Source: a virus
Virus record (IMG/VR): IMGVR_UViG_3300025108_000159
Location: 1-37,316 of that record
Length of the DNA stretch: 37,316 nt
Strand: one strand, 5' to 3'
In this document: one piece after another, positions 25,993-36,147 of the stretch
Numbering within the stretch: the first letter of the stretch is position 1
How the letters are laid out: each line of letters starts with the position of its first letter
Notes under the pieces: generated by a model
Seen by the model: only the letters and a program-made list of their open reading frames with translations
Told to the model about the DNA's origin: nothing
Database searches by the model: none
Program-made: the position numbers and the translations under genes

Positions 25993-27477
25993 ATGATTAA
26001 GTTTGGCGATTTGCAAGCTGATCTACCTACGTTTCAAAACACAGGTGCGATTAAAGTTGATAATGTTATTCCTTTAAAAGATGGATACAAAAGTCTATCG
26101 GGCTTTCAAGCATTAAGTACAACAGGTTTATCTAATCCTGCTGTTGGTTTGTTTACATCTTTTTCTAGTAGTGGTTCAACAAACTATGCAGGCGATAGAA
26201 CAAAACTATATCAAATGGATAGTAGTCTTGTCTTTCAAGATAAATCAAAGTCTGGTGGATATAGCAATTCAACAACGGAAAACGAAAGAGACTTTTGGGC
26301 ATTTACGCAGTTTGGTAGTAACATTATTGCAACTAACCACGCAGACAATATACAAAAGTTTGAAGAAGGTGTTGATAGTGCATTTAGTGATCTAGTATCA
26401 TTAAAAGCTAAATACATTGCTGTTATAAGAGATTTTGTAGTAGCAGGATATACAACAGAGTCATCAACAGAATATAACCAACGAGTTAAGTGGTCTGGTA
26501 TTAATAATAGTTCACAATGGACACCAAGCCAAGCTACACAATCTGGTTTTCAAGACATTGTAGGTTCACATGGTAATTTACAAGCAGTTGTAGGTGGCGA
26601 GAGTTTTGGTATTATATTTTTTGAAAGAGCAATATACCGAATGGATTACGTTGGTACTCCGTTAGTATTTCAGTTTAACAAAATAGCAGATAATGTAGGA
26701 GCATTTTCTCCGAAGAGTGTTGCTACTTTTGGTAACATGATATTCTTTCTATCCCAAGATGGATTTTATAAATTAACAGGTGGACAACAGTTAGCACCAA
26801 TAGGAAATGGTCGTATAGATAATTTCTTTTTTGATGATCTATCATCTAACTTAGATGGTATTTGTTCAGCAGTTGACCCCAACAATAGTGTTGTTGTTTG
26901 GTCATACAGAGGTAGTGGTTCAACAGGTACTTCGGACATTAATAACAAACTGTTAATTTATAATTATGCTGTTGATAAATGGAGTACGGGGTCTGGTATG
27001 GATTTACAATTTATATCAAGTGCCTCTCAAGAAGCATTTACAACATTAGAAAGTTTAGACGTATTAGGCGATTTAGATAATCTTCCTAAATCTTTAGACT
27101 CATACTTTTATAAAGAAGGTATCGTTGGTCTTGCAGGTTTTGATAGTAATAATAAGTTTGGAAAATTTATTGCTACATCATTAAATGCAACTGTTGATAC
27201 TACCGAGTTTGAAGGAGCAGAGGGAAGACGATCTACATTAATTAATTGCCGCCCTATTGTTGATGGTACAACTAATACATCAGTTACAGTAACACCTATA
27301 TCAAGGTCTTCACAGTTAGACACGATAAGTACAGGTAGTGCAGTATCAACAAGAGATAGTGGCGATTGTCCATTACGTTCTACATCACGCTATCATCGTT
27401 TACGAGTGTCCGTTAGTGGAAACTTTAATACAATGAGTGGCGTTGATATTGAGGCAAGACCCGAAGGCAAAAGATAA
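25993..27477 (+). CDS. Tail nozzle / hub protein (beta-propeller-like)
   Basis: 494 residues with multiple blade-like repeats: 'FTSFSSSGSTNYAGDRTKLYQMDSS', 'FGSNIIATNHADNIQKFEE', 'YIAVIRDFVVAGYT', 'VKWSGINNSSQWTPS', 'FERAIYRMDYVGTPLVFQFNKIADNVGAFSPKSVATFGNMIFFLSQDGFYKL'. These are the signatures of the nozzle proteins that close the tail tube of podoviruses (P22 gp10/SU10-nozzle-type). It would attach to the adaptor ring and carry fibres. It starts immediately after the adaptor stop. Confidence 0.75.
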   Translation: MIKFGDLQADLPTFQNTGAIKVDNVIPLKDGYKSLSGFQALSTTGLSNPAVGLFTSFSSSGSTNYAGDRTKLYQMDSSLVFQDKSKSGGYSNSTTENERDFWAFTQFGSNIIATNHADNIQKFEEGVDSAFSDLVSLKAKYIAVIRDFVVAGYTTESSTEYNQRVKWSGINNSSQWTPSQATQSGFQDIVGSHGNLQAVVGGESFGIIFFERAIYRMDYVGTPLVFQFNKIADNVGAFSPKSVATFGNMIFFLSQDGFYKLTGGQQLAPIGNGRIDNFFFDDLSSNLDGICSAVDPNNSVVVWSYRGSGSTGTSDINNKLLIYNYAVDKWSTGSGMDLQFISSASQEAFTTLESLDVLGDLDNLPKSLDSYFYKEGIVGLAGFDSNNKFGKFIATSLNATVDTTEFEGAEGRRSTLINCRPIVDGTTNTSVTVTPISRSSQLDTISTGSAVSTRDSGDCPLRSTSRYHRLRVSVSGNFNTMSGVDIEARPEGKR

Positions 27478-27806
27478 TGGCTGACAACCAATTTCCCGTT
27501 GTTCCTTTATCCATGCCCGATCATGGTCAACATTTACGTCTTGTATCAACAAGTTTAAATAATACGATTGAGGGTAAACTAAACTCAACAGGTACAGTTA
27601 CATTAAGTGCTAGTGCAACATCAACAACATTATCTGATGTTCGTATTGGTGGTAACTCTGTTATTTTATTTACGCCAACAACATCAAACGGAGCAACAGC
27701 TCATGCTAACCTTTATGTGTCAGCAAAAGCAAGTGGTACAGCAACATTAACACACGCTAGTTCATCGAACGCAGATCAGACTTTTGATTATGTTGTTATT
27801 GGATGA
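27477..27806 (+). CDS. Small beta-rich structural protein
   Basis: 109 residues. The N-terminal segment PVVPLSMPDHGQHLRLVSTSLNNTIEGKLNSTG is followed by Thr/Ser-rich strands (VTLSASATSTTLSDVRIGGNSVILFTPTTSNGATAHANLYVSAKASG) ending in FDYVVIG. This looks like a small beta-sandwich decoration or tail protein common in podoviruses. It overlaps the nozzle gene by one base and the next by 4 nt. No specific function can be given. Confidence 0.6.
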   Translation: MADNQFPVVPLSMPDHGQHLRLVSTSLNNTIEGKLNSTGTVTLSASATSTTLSDVRIGGNSVILFTPTTSNGATAHANLYVSAKASGTATLTHASSSNADQTFDYVVIG

Positions 27807-28195
27807 TTACACAAGTACCTCGAGAAGATATTAATTATGTATGGCAACAAGTAGAGCCATTAGTAATAAGAGCTTTAGATGATTCGTACACAGCACGGGA
27901 TGTGTTGGATGGTATTATTAGAAACAAGTTTCAATTATTTATTAGTTGGGAAAATGACAAAGTGGAAAGTGCAGTTGTTACAGAGGTAGCAGACTATCCA
28001 CGCAAACGTATCTTACGATATGTCCTCGCAGGAGGAGACAATTTGGATAATTGGCTTGAGCCAATCCAAAACAAAATAGAAGAATTTGCAATTAACAATT
28101 ATTGCCAAGCTATTGAAGTAGCAGGTCGTAAAGGTTGGTTGCGTAAACTTAAAGGGTTTGAACAAAAAATATACATAATGAGTAAAGAACTATGA
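27803..28195 (+). CDS. GNAT-fold-like internal virion protein (T7 gp13-like position)
   Basis: 130 residues. 'DDSYTARDVLDGIIRNKFQLFISWENDKVESAVVTEVADYPRKRILRYVLAGGDNLDNWLEPIQNKIEEFAINNYCQAIEVAGRKGWLRKL' follows the beta-alpha layout of the acetyltransferase-like small internal virion proteins of T7-like phages. The acetyl-CoA motif (Q/RxxGxG/A) is not evident, so it may have only a structural role. It is followed by the ejection-protein set. Confidence 0.6.
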   Translation: MITQVPREDINYVWQQVEPLVIRALDDSYTARDVLDGIIRNKFQLFISWENDKVESAVVTEVADYPRKRILRYVLAGGDNLDNWLEPIQNKIEEFAINNYCQAIEVAGRKGWLRKLKGFEQKIYIMSKEL

Positions 28196-29004
28196 GTAAA
28201 GGTAGCAATCCAAGTAACGTAACAACAACAACAAGTGCAGAGCCAAGTGAATTTGTACGCCCATATTTATCACAGGCTTTCGATCAAGCACAAAATATGT
28301 TTGAGTCTAGTGTACCTAATTATTATCCTAATCAAACGTATGCTGATTTCTCTCCCGAGACAGAAACAGCATTACAATTAGCAACAGCTAGAGCTACGGG
28401 AGGTAATCCTCTTCTTGGTTCATCACAAAAAGAAATAAATAATATTTTACAAGGTAACTATCTATCGCCAACATCTAACCCATACTTACAGGGCTTATAT
28501 AATCAAATGGCAGGCGATGTTACAGCAGGAGTTCAATCACAGTTTTCTAAAGCAGGAAGACTTGGTAGTGCGGCTAATCAAAGTGTTTTAGCAAATGAGT
28601 TAGGAGAGCTTGCAAACAAAGTGTACGCACCTAACTATCAAATGGAAAGACAAAACATGATGGCGGCTACACAGTTAGCTCCACAGCTTGCACAGGCTGA
28701 CTATCAAGACATACAAGCATTGGCAGGTGTTGGACAACAACGAGAGTCACAACAAATGTCACAAATACAAGATGCGGTTCAACGTTTTGATTTTGAACAG
28801 CAAAAACCATATTACAAACTTCGTGAGTATCTTGCATCTATTGGTTCTCCTTACGCACAAACAGTTTCACAAACACAACCTGTCTTTAGAAATCAAGCGG
28901 CAGGATTATTGGGAGGTGCAATGCAAGGTTATCAACTTGGTCAAAACTTTGGAATGGGTGGTCTTGGTGCTATTGGTGGCGGACTGCTTGGAGGGTTCTT
29001 TTAA
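28192..29004 (+). CDS. Ejection / internal virion protein with Gly-rich C-terminus
   Basis: 270 residues. Polar N-terminal (PSEFVRPYLSQAFDQAQNMFESSVPNYYPNQTYADFSPETETALQLATARATG), then a helical Gln/Ala-rich middle, and the last ~33 residues are glycine-rich and hydrophobic (LLGGAMQGYQLGQNFGMGGLGAIGGGLLGGFF), probably membrane-inserting. This form occurs in marine podoviruses before the large internal proteins. It would be ejected with the DNA to form a channel. Translationally coupled to both neighbours. Confidence 0.7.
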   Translation: MSKGSNPSNVTTTTSAEPSEFVRPYLSQAFDQAQNMFESSVPNYYPNQTYADFSPETETALQLATARATGGNPLLGSSQKEINNILQGNYLSPTSNPYLQGLYNQMAGDVTAGVQSQFSKAGRLGSAANQSVLANELGELANKVYAPNYQMERQNMMAATQLAPQLAQADYQDIQALAGVGQQRESQQMSQIQDAVQRFDFEQQKPYYKLREYLASIGSPYAQTVSQTQPVFRNQAAGLLGGAMQGYQLGQNFGMGGLGAIGGGLLGGFF

Positions 29005-30884
29005 TGGTACAATCAATTAAAGGTAATCCGTTTTTATCACAAAATAGACCTAATACTTATATTAATCCAAATCAAAGAGTTCCAAATTTGTTATCAAATA
29101 GACAACCGCAAATTAATCAATTTAATGATAAACCTAGAACTAATACACCCCCTAATTATAGAAACAATTTATTAGAGTATATTCTATCGCCTAAAGGTCA
29201 AGGAATGGCTCAAGGTTTATTAGAGGCTAGTGGGTATTCAACTAAACCTGTTTCTTTTGGCGAAGCATTATCAAGAGGTATGGGTCGTTCAACAGAGGCA
29301 CAACGATACGCAGATCAAAAAGCATTTAGAGATAAACAATACGAAGATACAAAAGCCTTTAGAGATCAACAAACTGCTTTTCAAAACCTTATGGCAGAAA
29401 AAACATTTGGTTTAGCGACAGATAAATTTGGTTTAGAAAAAGATAAATTTTTATCCGAAGAAGAAAGAGATTTATTAAGAATTGGATTTACTGAACAACA
29501 AATAAATAATGCTAAACAAAACAATATAGATTTATTAGCTTTTAAAAATAAAAAATTAACATCTGATGAAAAATTAGCTCTGCAAGGATTAGGATTACAA
29601 GAAGAATCTATAGATAATTTAGAAAATTATCGAACTAAATCATTAGAGTTTCAAGATAAACAACTTACGTCACAAGAAAATATTTCACTTCAAAAACTTG
29701 GTATTAATGAAAAACAATTAAAACTTAATGAGACTAGCATTGATAATGCTTGGAAGTTAGGAATGGAAAATATTGGTTTAAAAACACAAGAAATTAATAA
29801 TATTGCTGAATTTAGAAAAAATACACTTGATTTAGATAAAGACAAATTAGATTTTTCTAAAATGAAATTTGATAAAGATACTGAATTAACATTAAAAAAA
29901 TTAGGTCTTACTGAAACGCAAATTAATAATGCTCAAGAATACAATTCTGAAAGAATAAGACTGCAAGAAAAAGGTTTAGATATTCAAAAAATTGTAGCAG
30001 ATGCAAATATGATTAGAGCTAATGCTATTGATAATAGAACAACTAATCAAAAAGAACTAGATGAATACGCTACATTATTTGGTTTAGATAAAAATAGTGA
30101 TGAGTTTAAAGAAGTCTTTGCAAAAGTTATGACTAAACCAAATACAGTCTTCAACATGGGAGACAAAGTTGGATTAGAAAAATCAAAAAGTGCATTAACT
30201 TTAGTAGAAAAGGATTACGATAAATTTTCTAACGCATCATCTAATAAAACAGCAATATCTCAAATGAGATCAGCAAGTGAGTCATTCAAAACAGGTGCAT
30301 TTGCAGATACAAGAATTTTTGCAGGACAAGTAGCAGATTTAGTTGGTTTAGATGAAGGTAGTAAAAACGAATTTATTAACCCTAGTTCGGGAGAAAATTT
30401 TAAATCAGCACAAAATAAACTTGTTAGACAGTTAGCAGATGGACTTGTAAATTTAAACAAAGCTGAATTAAAAATGTTGCAAGACAATTATCCTAAAGTT
30501 TCTAATACAAGAGAAGGTAATAATTTAATGTTCGATATTTTTGAAAAAGAATATGAGGCACAAGAAAAAATATTAGCGTCAATAGAAAATTATTATTCTA
30601 GCGATCAAACACTTAAAGAATATGGCGATATAAAAAGACAAATTTTAAGTGATTATAGTAAAGAAGTTAAAGGTATGCTTGATGAGTACACAGGTGGTTT
30701 AGATAACTTCAATAAACTTATGATGGATAATGTTGGTTCTAGTGGAAAAGGAATATCTGTAAGCGGTCAAGTCGTAGATGTTTCAATAGAAAAAAATGAT
30801 GAATTTATAGGCTTAAACGAAAATGGGATGCCAACATTTAAAAAGAAAAATGGCACTCAATACACAATAGCAGATTCAGAATAA
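29004..30884 (+). CDS. Large coiled-coil internal virion protein with repeats
   Basis: 626 residues. The N-terminal ~100 residues are polar (Pro/Asn-rich). A helical section (105-330) contains five imperfect copies of a repeat around 'LG[LI]xExxIxNxxxY...L' at about 160, 196, 232, 257 and 300. The C-terminal half is mixed helical (DKVGLEKSKSALTLVEKDYDKFSNA; LVRQLADGLVNLNKAELKML). It may be the long ejection component. No transglycosylase motif is seen. Overlaps neighbours by one base. Confidence 0.65.
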   Translation: MVQSIKGNPFLSQNRPNTYINPNQRVPNLLSNRQPQINQFNDKPRTNTPPNYRNNLLEYILSPKGQGMAQGLLEASGYSTKPVSFGEALSRGMGRSTEAQRYADQKAFRDKQYEDTKAFRDQQTAFQNLMAEKTFGLATDKFGLEKDKFLSEEERDLLRIGFTEQQINNAKQNNIDLLAFKNKKLTSDEKLALQGLGLQEESIDNLENYRTKSLEFQDKQLTSQENISLQKLGINEKQLKLNETSIDNAWKLGMENIGLKTQEINNIAEFRKNTLDLDKDKLDFSKMKFDKDTELTLKKLGLTETQINNAQEYNSERIRLQEKGLDIQKIVADANMIRANAIDNRTTNQKELDEYATLFGLDKNSDEFKEVFAKVMTKPNTVFNMGDKVGLEKSKSALTLVEKDYDKFSNASSNKTAISQMRSASESFKTGAFADTRIFAGQVADLVGLDEGSKNEFINPSSGENFKSAQNKLVRQLADGLVNLNKAELKMLQDNYPKVSNTREGNNLMFDIFEKEYEAQEKILASIENYYSSDQTLKEYGDIKRQILSDYSKEVKGMLDEYTGGLDNFNKLMMDNVGSSGKGISVSGQVVDVSIEKNDEFIGLNENGMPTFKKKNGTQYTIADSE

Positions 30885-33376
30885 TGGTACAAATAATAGC
30901 TCCAACAAATCCTGTTGAACAAAAACAAGATAAGTATAGTCCTAATTTTGCGTCATTAGTTATGGGTACACCAAGCCTAATGACAAATGAAAGCGAAAAA
31001 ATACGCACAAATAAAATGCGTAATGATGAAGCTAATCAATTTTTACAAGGAGATTTTACAGTAGGGGAAGATTTAACTGACGCATGGTTTAAGTTTGATT
31101 TAGCAAAAAGTAAAACACTTACAGCAAAACAACAAAAGTTTGTTAATAAATATCCTAATGGAGTTTTAACACAAATTACTTTACCTTCTACTAATGAAGT
31201 TAAATTAGTTTACAAAAAAGAACCAACCGATAAATTTCGTTTCTTAGATATAGGTGTTAACTACCCAGAAATTATGGGTGCTGTTGCATCGGGAGAAATG
31301 ATTGGTGGTATTCTTGGTTCACGATTTGGAATTGGTGGAACAGGTGTAGGTACTGCTGTCGGTTCTTTAGCAGAAACAGGTGTAGAAAAAGTAAGAGGAT
31401 ATGACGTTCCTACTTTAAAAGAAGAAGGAATAGAAGCGGTTAAAGAAGGTGGTATTGCGACTGTATTTGATGCAGGTACGAGAGGTGCAATTAAAACTTT
31501 TAAAGCACTAGCTAGTGGAGGAATATCTAAATCCATAAATACATCAGATTTTGCAGATAGCATTTCTAAGTTTGCTCAAGATGAATTTTTGAAACCATTA
31601 GCAATAGGTCAGCTTGCAAAAAGACCTGTAATCTTTTCTACTTTTACACAAGTAGGACAAACAGGCGAAGTTGTAGGCAACCTTACAAAACAACAAGTAT
31701 TATCTTTAAAAAATTCTATTGGTAAAATAACTGATGATTTTAACCCTAAAAATTTTTCCGAAGTAGAATTAGATGCAATATTAAAATTACAACAAGATGA
31801 TTTATTAAAACAAGTTACATCTAAATTTAAAACTGGAACATTATCAGAGTCTTTTGAAAATAGTAATTCTGCTTTATCTAAAGGAATAGAAAACTGGAAA
31901 GAACTATCAAGAGTAAAAAGAAATAAACTTTACGATACTGCTATTAATAGTAGTGATGACTTCTCTTTTGATTTGTCTGATATGCAAAATGTAGCAAAGC
32001 AAATGCAAAGAGCTATTATAATGAAACAAAAACCATCGTTTCAAAATAAAGTTGTTGGTACAGGTTTAACAGATGAAGGTGTAGAAACAGCAATTACTAA
32101 GTCACAAAAGCTACCAGATAAATACAAAGACGTACAAAACATACCGCAAGAAATTCAAAAAGAAATAGATTTAATTTTAGGTTTAGACCCATCAGTAGCA
32201 AAGATACAATACAAAGGGCAAACATTTCAACCTTTCGAACAAATGAAAGCATTGCGTACTCGTTTGTTTAATTTGCAACAATCAGATAATAAAAATATAT
32301 CACGATTAGCAAGTGATCTTTATAAATCACTAAAAGGTGTAATGGATAATCCATTAACAGGAAGTGAAGATGCTTTACAATTATACAAAGAAGCATCAGC
32401 TTTTAACTTGTATAGAGAAACAACATTAAAAGTACCTATAATATCTAAAATATTAAAGAGTTCTAACCCAGAAGATGTTGTTAAAAACAATTTTAGTAAT
32501 ACGCAACCATCAGAAGTAAAACTTATTAAAAGTTTAGTTTCCCCAGAAAAGTTTACTACATTAAAAAATGCGTATGTGTATCAAATGTTAAACGATACAA
32601 CATCATTAAATAAATTTGTTAAAAACATACAATTAAACAAAGATACAACAAAATTAATTTTTAATGATGATCAAATAAAATCATTACAACAATATCATAA
32701 ATCAATTTCTAAACTAGATAGTTCAAAACTATCTCAAGCAGTTAGTAAAGATGTAAGTAATTTCGAAAGAATGGTTTTAATATCTAATGAAGGTTATGAT
32801 TCTTTAAAAACGTTAATACAAAATCAAGGTGGTAAAAATTCTAAATTTATTCAATCTTTAAAAGCAGGAATGTATAAAAAGATTTTAGATGATGCAACTG
32901 TTCAAGACCCTAAAGGTGGTACAGAGTTTATTGATTTAGGAAAACTCTATGCAGGTATGGACAAAATTTACAAAAACAAAAATATTATGGAATTAGTTTT
33001 TAGCCCAGAAGATGTTGCTAAGTTAGAAAATTATGGATTATATGCAAGGTTAGTTGATAGATCATCCGATGTTGGTGGTCAAATACAAATTGGAGAATTG
33101 GCTAGTTCATTAGCAACCCCTTTAAAACCTGCTAAATTTACAGGTGCGTTAATTAAAATAGGACAAAATGATTTTATCGCTAAAATATTATCACAACCTT
33201 ACAAAGCATCTAGCAAAGAAGCATATAAGAAAAGTAATTTTTTAAATGAAAACAGACTGAAAGAATTGTCTATTTTAATAAATAGAACCAATCAACAACT
33301 AAACGATAAGGATAGAAAAACAAAAGTTTTATTCAACCAACGAATAAATAGACTTACACCAATTAGGAGCAATTAA
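30884..33376 (+). CDS. Large internal virion / ejection protein
   Basis: 830 residues, the largest protein here. A Gly-rich hydrophobic segment occurs at about 131-165 (MGAVASGEMIGGILGSRFGIGGTGVGTAVG), probably inserting into a membrane. Long helical regions follow (ELDAILKLQQDDLLKQVTSKF; SALSKGIENWKELSRVKRNKLYDTAI). Matches the layout of gp15/gp16-like ejection proteins of marine podoviruses, but no lysozyme-like motif is visible. It should exit the head early and help DNA cross the envelope. Function is by position and composition. Confidence 0.65.
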   Translation: MVQIIAPTNPVEQKQDKYSPNFASLVMGTPSLMTNESEKIRTNKMRNDEANQFLQGDFTVGEDLTDAWFKFDLAKSKTLTAKQQKFVNKYPNGVLTQITLPSTNEVKLVYKKEPTDKFRFLDIGVNYPEIMGAVASGEMIGGILGSRFGIGGTGVGTAVGSLAETGVEKVRGYDVPTLKEEGIEAVKEGGIATVFDAGTRGAIKTFKALASGGISKSINTSDFADSISKFAQDEFLKPLAIGQLAKRPVIFSTFTQVGQTGEVVGNLTKQQVLSLKNSIGKITDDFNPKNFSEVELDAILKLQQDDLLKQVTSKFKTGTLSESFENSNSALSKGIENWKELSRVKRNKLYDTAINSSDDFSFDLSDMQNVAKQMQRAIIMKQKPSFQNKVVGTGLTDEGVETAITKSQKLPDKYKDVQNIPQEIQKEIDLILGLDPSVAKIQYKGQTFQPFEQMKALRTRLFNLQQSDNKNISRLASDLYKSLKGVMDNPLTGSEDALQLYKEASAFNLYRETTLKVPIISKILKSSNPEDVVKNNFSNTQPSEVKLIKSLVSPEKFTTLKNAYVYQMLNDTTSLNKFVKNIQLNKDTTKLIFNDDQIKSLQQYHKSISKLDSSKLSQAVSKDVSNFERMVLISNEGYDSLKTLIQNQGGKNSKFIQSLKAGMYKKILDDATVQDPKGGTEFIDLGKLYAGMDKIYKNKNIMELVFSPEDVAKLENYGLYARLVDRSSDVGGQIQIGELASSLATPLKPAKFTGALIKIGQNDFIAKILSQPYKASSKEAYKKSNFLNENRLKELSILINRTNQQLNDKDRKTKVLFNQRINRLTPIRSN

Positions 33377-35814
33377 TGACAATAAGTAACTTTAGTACAA
33401 CAGCAAGCAATAATACCAGTATCAATGGTGTTTCTATTGCAGAGGGTATGTCTCCTAGTGACGTTAATAACGCACTTAGAGAATATTCCAAAGATTTAAG
33501 GACTGTTTGGAATGACAAAGAATGGTTTTTACTTGGTAGTGGAAATCAAACAGTAACGTACACCAGAGCTTCGGCTACAAGTGTTACGATCAATGCTGAT
33601 GTGTCTTCTACTTATCATGTTGGTCGTAGAGTTAAAGTTGTTGGTACAGCGACAGGCGTAAAATATGGTAAGATTGCTACGTCTTCTTATTCTTCTCCGA
33701 ATACAACAGTTACATTTACTTTTGATAGTGGGTCTATTAACTCTGGCGATACAACTGTATCAGTCTTTGTTGGTAGTGTATTTAATAACCCTAGTGTTCC
33801 TGTAATAGACACAGACGCTATGACAGAGGATAGTGCAATACTTCCTCCTTCACAGCAATCTGTTAAAGCATTTGTAGAGTCTGGTAGTATTACCATGACG
33901 AACAAAACATTAACTAGCCCAACACTAACATCCCCTGTTCTTAACACTTCATTATCTGGTACAGCATTTAAAGATGAAGATAATATGTCATCTAATAGTG
34001 CTACTGCTGTTGCTTCCCAACAAAGTATTAAGGCTTATGTTGATACTCAAATTACAGCACAAGATTTAGATATAACAACTGACTCTGGTAATATTGATAT
34101 AGACCTTGATGGTGAAAGTTTAACTTTAACTGGTGGTACAGGTATTGATACTTCGGCTACTGGAAATACTGTTACGCATGCTATTGACTCAACAGTTGCA
34201 ACTTTAACAGGAACACAAACTCTTACAAATAAAACTGTAACAGGCAGTAAACTAAAAGGCACAACACAAATTGAAATTGGAGATACTCTTGATTTTAACG
34301 ATGGTAATATTGATTTTCAAGGTGGAACATTAAAACTTGATGGTAGTTCGCCAAAAGGAGGTTTTTATAATACAGCACTTGGGGAATTGTCTTTAAGAGC
34401 AATGGGGACTTCATCAACTGGCACTAATAATTACAATACAGCAGTTGGTTATGCTACTTTAAGAAACTTAACTGGTGGTGGTCAAAATACAGCAATAGGT
34501 AATGTTGCTTTAAATTCATTAACAGGTAACGCAGGAAACAATACAGCAGTTGGATATGAAGCAGGAAAATTTATATCTTCTGGTCAAAACAATACAATCT
34601 TAGGGAGTTTTGATGGAAATGAAAATAGTCTTGATATTAGAACATCAAGTGGAAATATTGTTATTGCAGATGGAAATGGAGAAATAAGATTTTACGCAAA
34701 TAGTTCTGGTAATGTTGGTATAGGTACAGTTTCTCCTAGCACAAAATTACACGTCAACGGAGATATTACAGCAGACAATGGTAAGATTACAGTTTCTGAT
34801 GGTTCAAGTTCTACAGCAATTAATCTTGGAGGTACATTAACTTTTGACTCAAATAGTTTTGGTGAGTCAAGTGGTACTGTAAGTGTAAAAACAGCAGGTA
34901 TCGGAAACACACAAGTTGCAACAGGAGTTGATGCTACTAAAATTGCAGATGGTTCAGTAACTAATGCAGAGTTTCAATATATTGGTGGATTAACAAGTGA
35001 TGCACAAACGCAATTAACTGGTAAACTAACTGCAAGTAATAATCTTAGTGATGTTTCCTCTGCTTCTACTTCAAGAACAAATCTTGGTCTTGGCACAATA
35101 TCAACACAGGCTTCTAACAATGTTTCTATAACTGGTGGAGCTATAAGTGGTTTATCTTTGCCAACAGCAGACACCGAAGCAAGTTCAAAACTGTATGTAG
35201 ATAATGCAATCGCAGGAATGAGAACAAGAATTATTACAAGAGTTGCTACAACAGGTAATGTTAATTTAACAAATGGTTTAGAAAATGGAGATTCTATTGA
35301 TGGCATAACTCTACAAACTGGCGATAAAATTCTTGTAAAGTCAAATACTGATGCAACAGAAAATGGTATTTATATTTGTCCTAACTCTGGTACTGCTTCA
35401 AGAGATACAAATTATGACACAGTAGAAGAACTCGCAGGTCAAATGATTGTTGTTCAACAAGGCTCAACAAATGCAGACAAAATATTTTTATGTACTACTG
35501 ATAATTCTGGCTCAATAGGAAGTGTAGATATTGTGTTCTCACAAGTTACACCTGCAAATCAAGGTACTGTCCAAAGCGTAGCTGTGGCAGACGCAGGATC
35601 AAGTGAATTTACAGTTACAGGAAGTCCAATTACATCATCTGGCACAATCAACTTGGCAGTTAATTCTATTAACGCAACTAAAATTGGTAGTGGGAATGTT
35701 GATAATACAGAACTAGGTTACTTAAACGGAGTGACCTCAAATATACAAACGCAACTAGACAATTCAGCATCATTGGGTGATGCTATTAGTTTTGCAGTTG
35801 CATTAGGTAGTTAA
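33376..35814 (+). CDS. Tail fibre with YadA-like head and shaft repeats
   Basis: 812 residues. The N-terminus 'MTISNFSTTASNNTSINGVSIAEGMSPSDVNNALREYSKDLR' is the phage-attachment domain usual in marine podovirus fibres. Next are shaft repeats (NKTLTSPTLTSPVLNTSLSG) and a YadA/trimeric-autotransporter-like block (YNTAVGYATLRNLTGGGQNTAIGNVALNSLTGNAGNNTAVGYEAG). 'VGIGTVSPSTKLHVNGDI' and SDVSSASTSRTNLGLGTIST repeats and 'EASSKLYVDNAIAGM' follow. It would be the main long fibre. Followed by two smaller fibre-type genes. Confidence 0.8.
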   Translation: MTISNFSTTASNNTSINGVSIAEGMSPSDVNNALREYSKDLRTVWNDKEWFLLGSGNQTVTYTRASATSVTINADVSSTYHVGRRVKVVGTATGVKYGKIATSSYSSPNTTVTFTFDSGSINSGDTTVSVFVGSVFNNPSVPVIDTDAMTEDSAILPPSQQSVKAFVESGSITMTNKTLTSPTLTSPVLNTSLSGTAFKDEDNMSSNSATAVASQQSIKAYVDTQITAQDLDITTDSGNIDIDLDGESLTLTGGTGIDTSATGNTVTHAIDSTVATLTGTQTLTNKTVTGSKLKGTTQIEIGDTLDFNDGNIDFQGGTLKLDGSSPKGGFYNTALGELSLRAMGTSSTGTNNYNTAVGYATLRNLTGGGQNTAIGNVALNSLTGNAGNNTAVGYEAGKFISSGQNNTILGSFDGNENSLDIRTSSGNIVIADGNGEIRFYANSSGNVGIGTVSPSTKLHVNGDITADNGKITVSDGSSSTAINLGGTLTFDSNSFGESSGTVSVKTAGIGNTQVATGVDATKIADGSVTNAEFQYIGGLTSDAQTQLTGKLTASNNLSDVSSASTSRTNLGLGTISTQASNNVSITGGAISGLSLPTADTEASSKLYVDNAIAGMRTRIITRVATTGNVNLTNGLENGDSIDGITLQTGDKILVKSNTDATENGIYICPNSGTASRDTNYDTVEELAGQMIVVQQGSTNADKIFLCTTDNSGSIGSVDIVFSQVTPANQGTVQSVAVADAGSSEFTVTGSPITSSGTINLAVNSINATKIGSGNVDNTELGYLNGVTSNIQTQLDNSASLGDAISFAVALGS

Positions 35815-35825
35815 GGAGAAAATAC

Positions 35826-36146
35826 ATGGCTAATAATTTTTCTGATGCTAGTGTCACAATTTCAAATGCTTCTTTAACCGATATATTTACTGCATCTAAT
35901 AAGTCTATGGTAATAGCAGGAACTGTTTCAAACACAGGAACAAGTGCAATAAATATTTCATTAAAGAAATATGACAACTCAGCAACAGCAACTTTTACAA
36001 TAATCAAAGATGCACCTTTACCTGTTGGAAGTAGTTTAGAAGTTCCAAAGATCGTTCTAAATACCTCTGATAAGGTACAGGCACAATCAAGCAGTTCTAG
36101 TGGCAATATAGATGTCGCATTACAACTTTTAACAGACGTAGCATAA
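35826..36146 (+). CDS. Small beta-rich fibre-associated protein
   Basis: 106 residues, with AAGGAGAAAATAC before the ATG. Sequence (NNFSDASVTISNASLTDIFTASNKSMVIAGTVSNTGTSAINISLKKYD) is a beta sandwich-like repeat of a kind common in marine phages next to tail fibres. It may bridge fibre parts or decorate the capsid. Function not established. Confidence 0.6.
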   Translation: MANNFSDASVTISNASLTDIFTASNKSMVIAGTVSNTGTSAINISLKKYDNSATATFTIIKDAPLPVGSSLEVPKIVLNTSDKVQAQSSSSSGNIDVALQLLTDVA

Positions 36147-36147
36147 T

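Noticed and set aside
31261-31563. Minus-strand 100-residue ORF
   Set aside because: Mirror of the Gly-rich segment in the ejection protein; Pro/Ala/Ser-rich composition is a reverse-complement artefact.
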